From Buxus sempervirens (Eukaryota > Streptophyta > Magnoliopsida > Buxales > Buxaceae): a stretch of 64,000 bases of DNA. How positions within the stretch are numbered: the stretch's first letter is position 1; each line of letters begins with the position of its first letter. The position numbers and the translations under genes were made by a program. Below the pieces are notes generated by a model, which was not told the DNA's origin, ran no database searches, and saw only the letters and a program-made list of their open reading frames with translations. Shown piece after piece: positions 57,495 through 64,000 of the stretch. Location of the stretch: NCBI GenBank assembly GCA_947561395.2, contig OX387183.1:8489883-8553882 (forward strand), in the 5' to 3' direction.

Positions 57495-58715
57495 TGTAAG
57501 GTTTATTTTGTATTGGCTTCAATTCCATGTCAAAAAGGTTGTATTAAAGTGGTTAATTCTTTTGGGTAGGTTTTATGTGTTGTGGTTCAAACAGGGTTAA
57601 GGTCGGGGCAAAATTGGTAAAGTATCGACCAACGTTCGATGAACGTTCGCTGAACGTTCGACCGTTGAGGTTCCACAGAGAAACCCGAGAGCAGCGTTCG
57701 CCTCACGTTCGTTGAACGTTCGACCGTTGGTGTTCCACAGAGAAACCAGAGAGCAGCGTTCGCCTCACGTTCATTGAACGTTCGACCGTTGATGTTCTAC
57801 AGAGAAACCAGAGAGCAGCGTTCGCCTCACGTTCGTTGAACGTTCAACCGTTGGTGTTCCACAGAGAAACCAGAGAGCAGCGTTCGCCTCACGTTCGCTG
57901 CACGTTCGACCGTTGGTGTTCACAGAGAAACCCGAGAGCAGCGTTCGCTGAACGTTCTCTGGTCGTTCGAACGAGAAGAGGAAAATTGAGTTTTTATATC
58001 GAACGTTCGAGCCGCGTTCGCTAAGCGTTCGAACGTTCGTAAACAAACTTCTTTTTTAGAAATCCGATCTTTTCTGATTTGTTTCCTTTTCGTTCCCTTC
58101 CTTCTCTTAACCTATTTAAGGAGTGTCTAGCCTATTGTGAGGGTAACCCAAGACGTTTTTTTAGAACCCTAAAAACGTGTGCAAGAGAGAGAGATCTTCT
58201 TCCTCTTTCCTCTTCTTCTTTGAGCCATCAAAACCAGTCTTCTTCTTTCTTTTCTACCTTGGAGTTCTGGGTTGAAGAGTTTGCTCGTGGGAGTTCCTAC
58301 GGTTGCTGAGCGAGTTTGTTTGGCACTTCACTAAGGAGATATTCAGAGTTCTGAATCGTTGCAAGGATGCAATCTGAAGAGTTCTTCAGATATTTACATT
58401 GTGAGTCAGAGTCATTGTTGGGTCGTCTGAACCACTATTGTAAGTCTTCTTCTTATAGTGATTTCCAGAGGTGGCTCCTCGTAGCCCGGAGGGTTTTTCT
58501 CTTTGAGAGTTCTCTTAGAGTTTTCCCTTCGTCACCAAATTGCTTGTGTTGTCTCTTCTCTACTTTGCAATTGTGTGTGATGAATTGATATTTGTTCAGA
58601 CTTGTGCATGCCTATTAATTAAGAACTTGTTTTTAATTGATAGATTTTTTATTCTGCAATCGGCTTCACCTATTCACCCCCTCTAGGTGATTTAGAGTCT
58701 AAACTGTGTTTTTCA
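57495..58715 (+). repeat. 3' LTR of Sirevirus-like element (1221 bp)
   Basis: Pairs with 48080-49301 and carries the same 62-bp array (about 57653-57962). Confidence 0.95.
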
Positions 58716-60701
58716 GTTACCCGCATAAAATAGTGTCAAAGTCTGGAGAGACCTTAGCTTTCCTAACCCACACGGCATAGTCAAGAGCTCTGTTCCTATA
58801 TTATAAATATGCCTAAGGTTAACCATCTTCCTCATATCTTTGGGCAATTCTCGAAGATTTCTACAGTAGATGACTTTCAGTGTCTGCAAATTCTGCAACT
58901 TGCTAAAAGAATCAGGGAATGCTTCAATGCTAGAGAACGACAAATCCAAATACCTCAGATGTTTCAGTTCACCTATGGAATCTGGAAGCCTCCCCAAATT
59001 TGACCAACTTAAATCTAATGCACGTAGCTGCTTAAAATTTAAACATTTATCGTGAGGTAGTCCATGTTGGTCTGGATTCAGAAGTGTCCTTAAGTTATGT
59101 GCTGTTTGAAATAACTGGGGATTAAATGCACCAAGCAAAAATATATATCGAGTAATCGAGAACTCGATCCCAGCAATAGATCGTGAAAGTTCATGCATAA
59201 GGTCATGCATTTTGAAGCTTACCACATTCCCATATTCGTCTTTTACTGCATCTTGAAAGAAAGACCTTGACAAGAGAATGTTGAAATGCTGATCACCAAC
59301 ATCCTCCATTTGTCGAGTGGATGACTGGATTAAGCCATTCGCCATCCACAATTGGATCAACGTCTCTCTCCGTATTTCATAACCTTTTGGGAACAATGAG
59401 CAAAAACCAAAACAAGCTTTCAAATTGGGTGGTAAATGATTGTAGCTAAACTTCAATATAGGTAAAAGATTGATGATTTTTCCCTGGTTTCTGTTGACAT
59501 CTTCAGTTAGCTCCCAAATTTCGTTATCTCGGACTAATTTCCAATATCTCATGTCAGTGCAAGAATGCAACAGACTTTCGAGAGCAGTAATGGCTAGAGG
59601 CACACCTTGACATTTTCTCACAATGACTTCCCCAATTGGAACGAGGGTTGTTTTATACTTTTCCTCTTCTCCTTCACTAAAAGCACGTTGCTTGAATATT
59701 GACCAGCAATCAATGTATTTCGATAACGGCCCTAGCAACAAGTGTCGTGAGGTTGGGGACATGACTGAGGCTACCTTGTTGCTAGGAGTTGTGACAAGAA
59801 TTCTACTTCCTTCTTTACCACCCTCCAACAGGTCTTTCACCAACACCCACTTATCATGATCTTCGATCCATATGTCGTCTAAGACTAGCAAATACCTCTT
59901 TCCATTCAGTTGCTCTCCAAGTAAGTGTTGGACCACTCCCAATTGTAAGTCGTCACGTTTTTTTCCAGTTATATATTCTATGATTTGTTTCACAATTGTT
60001 TTTGCATCAAAGTCATCAGAAACGTACACCCAAATTCTTAGATCAAAATGTTTATTTACCCTCTCATCATTGAAAACAAATCTAGCAAGCGTGGTCTTCC
60101 CGACTCCGGGCATCCTGACTATGGGGATGACCAGGACATTTTGAGAATTGTCACGTTCAAACTCCGTTAAAAGTGTTACGATTGCATCCTTCTCGTTTTG
60201 TCCAATAACACTCGATGGATTGGACGAGGAAAGGCCGGTCTCGTTGTTGGCTACTGACGTATGGAAAATAGGGTGTGTAAGGAGATGGAAATCATTCTTA
60301 TCTATTGTAATCTTCTTTAGTTTCTCCCTAATCTCCTTAATCTGATGACCCAATTTAGAATAATAAAGGAGACGTGAAGAGAACTCCCATACCTCATCAA
60401 GGGTGTAAAAGCCAATTTGTTCCATTCGCTGTCGTGCAACTTCTGTGGCGAATTCATCGAGCACATCCTCAGCATCATAAGCCACGTCTTTAAGCTTTTC
60501 CAACCAATTATTAGTAGGCAATGTCCTGACATATTGCCCCTTCTCAAATGCTTGCAGTGTGGCGTTGATGCTGCCTAACGACTCCTCAAGCTTTTTCAGC
60601 TCTCCCTTAGCGGACCACGCCAAGGAGATCTCTTGCAAAAGCAAGTTAGCCACCTTGTTCAAAACTGTCTTTCCAACGGCCAAGAAAGTTGCTTCGGCCA
60701 T
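58716..60701 (-). pseudogene. NLR2, CC-NB-ARC half with first LRRs (gene split by Sirevirus-like element)
   Basis: Start ATG at 60701 (MAEATFLAVGK), aligned with NLR1. It encodes 662 residues: Rx-type coiled coil with AYDAEDVLDEF (near 75-84); P-loop altered to RMPGVGKT (196-203), where NLR1 has GMGGVGKT; kinase 2 YLLVLDDIW; RNBS-B with TTPS in place of TTRS, losing the sensor arginine; CQGVPLAI; CFGFCSLFPKG; MHD in FKMHDLMHEL; and LRRs to LTLFYAGN. The frame ends at the target duplication GTTAC (58716-58720), beyond which lies the element's 3' LTR. With the LRR half at 46854-48074 the pre-insertion gene had about 1068 codons and no stop. The P-loop and sensor changes suggest weak or absent nucleotide binding. 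Confidence 0.93.
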
Positions 60702-60739
60702 CTGGTACAAGGGACTAGAAAGCAAAGAAATGGATTTAC

Positions 60740-62442
60740 AAACTGCAGAGAGGCCTGTGCTGGTTGCGGGAGGCTTGGTAGCAATCTTTGTACCATTTGA
60801 AGTTATTTTATAGAGAGATAGAGCTTGCCAGAAAGTTTAGTAATTTGTATTTTTGTTTGATTTGATTTATTGTCATTGTCGCGCCATTTTTATTTTAGAT
60901 GATGCATTTAGCATCGGAATATTCCATCTTCATAGGTGTTGAGTTGAGCCGACACAAGACACTAATTGATGATTTTAAAATAAAAATAAAAAAGAAACAG
61001 GTTGCACCTACAACATTTTATATGTACAATGACGCCAGAGTTAGTATTGGCATATTGTATTATATATATATAGGTCCAACCATGTCTGTCCAAAATTTTA
61101 TAAAGGATTGAATCAACGATTAAATTATAGGAGAATCAACGATTATATTATAGCACGGTTCAATTATTGAACTAATCAGTTTTCAATTTAAAATTTATAT
61201 TTAACAATATTTTAATATCAATAAGTTAAATAATTAAATAGATGTTTATATTATGAATACATCATAATTTAAATATTTTTTTATTTAAATATAAATTTGT
61301 TATATATATATGTAATCTTTAATAAATAAAAGTAGCCTAATTTTCATGACATTGGTTAAACCATGGTTCAGCTTCCTTATGCAAAATTTTCTTAATATAC
61401 GAATCTGTCTGCGATTATTTAATTTTGTAATTTTTCATTTTTGTTTCACACGATAGGAATGCAGATAGAGAAAAGTGATGGTTAAGGATGAATCATGTGA
61501 CTAATGGTCACTTGAGAGGCATTTTTAATTTGCCCCATTATCCTTCTAATTACAACCATTCATCTTCCATCTTTAGTTGAAAGATTTATTTTGCCCACCC
61601 TAACTGAAAGTCCTAGCTTCACCATTACATTCACATGATGGGTCCTGCTATTTATATTGCTATTATTTCTCTTCTCTTCTCCAATAAGAGCTTGCTAATG
61701 CAAATTGCACTCAATTGGATTGTCAATATCTTTCTCCTCTTCTTCTAGATGATATTCAGGGTGGAAGGTATATTATTATTACCTATTATTTTGGTTTAGC
61801 TGGCTCGTCATTTTCTTCCAATTTCTTACTTTTATTTTTTTGACGATGCTTGTTTTGATATACTCCATTATTTTGGATGATGTGGTTAGTATTGGCATAT
61901 TGCATCATATACATGGGTCCAACCATGTCTGTCCAAATTTTTTTAAAGGAATCGATTCAGTTTCTATGCATCACCACATAGAATCAACGATTAAGTTATA
62001 GCATTACTAGTTGGTTCAATTATTGATCTAAACAATTTTCAATTTGATTAAGGCTGTGTTTGGTATTACTTTAAATCAATAAGTTATACATATATATATA
62101 TAAGCAACCTAACTTTCGTGACACTTGCTGAACCACAACTCAGCTTCTTTATAAAATTATTTTCTGCCTTTAAGATTATTTGTTTTTTTTTTTAATTTAT
62201 AATGCATGCCTACTCTGTATTATATAAGTAGTGAATAATTATGCAAATTTAATTTATTATTTTGTCTTCACGGGGCTAAGAATTCAGATGGAGAGATGTG
62301 ATGGTTAAGGATGAATCATGAGAGTGAAGATTGCTTGAGGGGCCTTCAATTTCAGAGAGTTCACTTTATTTGTGAACTTCACTATTGTTCATATAATAAA
62401 TTTTTTTTTGAAAATCATATCATAGAAAAATGCAACCATTTG
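60740..62442. other. Upstream region of NLR2 with repeated promoter-distal module
   Basis: 60740-61110 is homologous to the NLR1 upstream region (26231-26590). A block GTTAGTATTGGCATATTG followed by GGTCCAACCATGTCTGTCC occurs at 61040-61095, again at 61880-61940, and at 26510-26565 upstream of NLR1. The rest (61110-61850, 61990-62442) is AT-rich with no recognisable gene. Confidence 0.7.
60804..60812 (-). promoter_or_regulatory. TATA box of NLR2
   Basis: TATAAAATA on the minus strand, about 105 bp upstream of the NLR2 ATG, within a 5' module homologous to that of NLR1. Confidence 0.65.
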
Positions 62443-63796
62443 TGTTGCTCCGAAATTGGGCCGGTGTGGACACGTGTCGGTGGTGATGATGTGTCTCTAC
62501 GCGGGCGTGCCAGTATCGTTTGATACAAATGATTTCGGGTCGAACCCTGACCCCGGGCACCTGTTCCAAATCTGAACCGGGATCGGTCCAGTCGTATTGC
62601 AAGTCACCTGTAATAAAATGGGTCAGGCGATGATATGAAGACTAGGGGTCCGGTCTTCGTTTGGGTTCTTGTAAGTGTTTGAAAGCGAAAGCAACTAATG
62701 GCACACAAATCCTTTATTATAAAATCGGCCGACGAGCCGAAAGCGACAACAGATAATCCTCAAAAGGGAAAGAAAAGTAAAAAGAAAACTGACAGGGCTT
62801 GCAGGACCGGCCTGTCCTGGTCTTATAGCCGTAATCAGGTATAAGCACAGGAGGAAGGGGGGGTTGCTAGCAAAGTCAATTCAGGGGGTTCACCTTGGAT
62901 TACTGCTTACCTGAAAATACACAAATCACCTGGCGTGATCAGAGCAAGTCTCGGGACAGGCTGCTCGGGATTCTGTTAACACAGAATTGCGAGTCAGGGG
63001 CGACCTCAACTTACTCTCCGGTGGCAGGATTCTGGTGTTAATCGGAGTAAAGAGGGGTCGAAGATGTCACTGCGACTGGAAGCAGTGAGAGAGGTCCTAG
63101 TTTATCCTTCTGTAGTAGAGGGGATAAAAGATCACGGATGATCAAAATAATATAATAACCGGTTGCGGTTGGATGGATTGTGTCCTCGAGTTCTTCGAAG
63201 TTTATGCCTTTTATAGCCGATCCTTGACGGTTGCTCAACGTCCCATTCTTGCACGATCTTTGAGGAACCCCTTTTCCATCTCTGCAGGTCCGTTTTGCTT
63301 TACCATAAAGTCTCTCAACGACCCACTTTTAGGAAGTTGAACCCACCTTATATAACCACTCCACGTTTTTAGAAAGTGGGGGACCCCACTCTCCACGTCT
63401 TTAGAAAATTACCGGAGTATCTGCAATGAGCCGTAATCGGCCAAAAGGCATAATTGGTCAAATGCACCTTTTCATAAATAAAAGGCAATTGAACATACCT
63501 TTTATCAAATAAAAATATCATGGGGTTGATCAAGCGTCCAGCAATTTTCCTCAAACCCAATAAAGTAGCACATGCCATGATAACTCCTTTAATGGCTTTA
63601 ATGGCAAAATCATTCACCATCGTTTACCCAATAAACATATATATATTATACTTAGACCCCTGTTTACTCCGATTTCACCGGGTTACGGTGGGTGTAAACA
63701 TGGGTTTCACTTGACCCGTATGCGGTAGGACATAAATCGGTCAAAAGATATACGTGACTGTAAAACACTACCGTCGGGCTACGGTGGGTGTAAACA
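62443..63796 (-). repeat. 3' LTR of element D (1354 bp, long type)
   Basis: Shares its left part with the LTRs of A and B. From about 63240 it carries a different U3 block (GCACGATCTTTGAGGAACCC onward), shared with the solo LTR at 28692. It ends in GGGTGTAAACA like the others. Confidence 0.9.
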
Positions 63797-64000
63797 TTGC
63801 CCCCCTCACTTACTCATTACGTCGCTACAGTAAGACGTGATGAGGAAATGATAGTAAAACAATTGTAGCCGTGCGAATCAGCCAAAAGTTTCTTGTTTTT
63901 GAAAAAATTTGACCATATGGAATCGGTCGTAAGCTTTGTGCCAAAATAGCGATTCCGATGGCCATGATTTCGTGAATGGCCATGAATTTGGCTAAAATGG
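62443..64000 (-). mobile_element. Tat-lineage element D, 3' end only, continues past window
   Basis: An LTR of the same family (62443-63796), followed by TTGCCCCCCTCACTTACTCA, which matches the polypurine and internal sequence next to the 3' LTR of element B (31762 onward). It is therefore the end of an element in minus orientation rather than a solo LTR. The flanking five bases on the left are ATTTG. Internal sequence 63797-64000 is the region that precedes the antisense PMD gene in B; no gene is reached. Confidence 0.88.

Larger units (their letters stand above)
48080..58715 (+). mobile_element. Sirevirus-like Ty1/copia element inserted in NLR2
   Basis: A 10.6-kb element on the strand opposite to NLR2. 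LTRs of 1222 and 1221 bp start TGTAA and end TTTTTCA; GTTAC is duplicated at 48075-48079 and 58716-58720. It has a Met-type primer site, a large Gag with two CCHC knuckles and a coiled coil, a decayed pol, an extra ORF after pol in the envelope-like position, and several polypurine tracts. This organisation, and the AAAGGGGGAG tract next to the 3' LTR, fit the SIRE/Maximus (Sirevirus) lineage. The LTRs differ at five sites in the first 140 bp alone, so it is older than the other LTR pairs here. Confidence 0.95.

Overview
The window is nuclear DNA from a flowering plant, almost certainly a eudicot. It holds fragments of a cluster of coiled-coil NB-ARC-LRR (CNL) resistance genes, heavily invaded by plant LTR retrotransposons of the Ty3/gypsy Tat, Ty1/copia and copia/Sirevirus types. 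Intergenic DNA is AT-rich, with (AG)n tracts and homopolymer runs. I see no rRNA or tRNA genes, no bacterial-style operons and no CRISPR array. The sequence alone does not let me name a species.

Layout. Positions 1-10736 are a minus-strand Tat-type Ty3/gypsy element (A), cut by the left edge. It has decayed gag-protease and pol frames and an antisense (+ strand) plant-mobile-domain (PMD) gene. Positions 10737-12785 are a copy of an NLR 3' flank that has lost its gene. A young, intact copia element (12791-18009) with identical 306-bp LTRs sits at the end of that flank. Positions 18015-22850 are gene-free, old flank DNA. NLR1 lies at 26184-22851 (minus strand) and is frameshifted near its C terminus; its promoter module occurs twice (26.2-26.5 and 26.9-27.1 kb). 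Positions 27.6-45.0 kb form a tandem segmental duplication. Its first unit was later hit by a solo gypsy LTR (28692-30198) and by a second Tat element (B, 30670-42503, target duplication CTAAC). B has lost RNase H and integrase by internal deletion but carries two antisense PMD genes in tandem.

Positions 45208-46850 are a second copy of the NLR 3' flank. It leads into NLR2, whose coding frame is split by a Sirevirus-like copia element (48080-58715, target duplication GTTAC). The LRR half lies at 46854-48079 and the CC-NB-ARC half at 58716-60701. Removing the element and one copy of the target duplication leaves the NLR2 frame open throughout. The Sirevirus has a broken gag-pol but an intact extra ORF in the envelope position, and a 62-bp tandem array rich in the palindrome GAACGTTC in both LTRs. 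At the right edge a third Tat element (D, from 62443) begins with its 3' LTR and leaves the window.

How it fits together. The host content is one NLR family multiplied by local duplication and then eroded by a frameshift, gene loss and retrotransposon insertion. The transposons show a relative age series: identical LTRs (copia), about 2% LTR difference (B), several percent (Sirevirus), and multiple nonsense mutations (A). The least ordinary features are the paired, intron-containing antisense PMD genes in the Tat elements and the palindrome array in the Sirevirus LTR.
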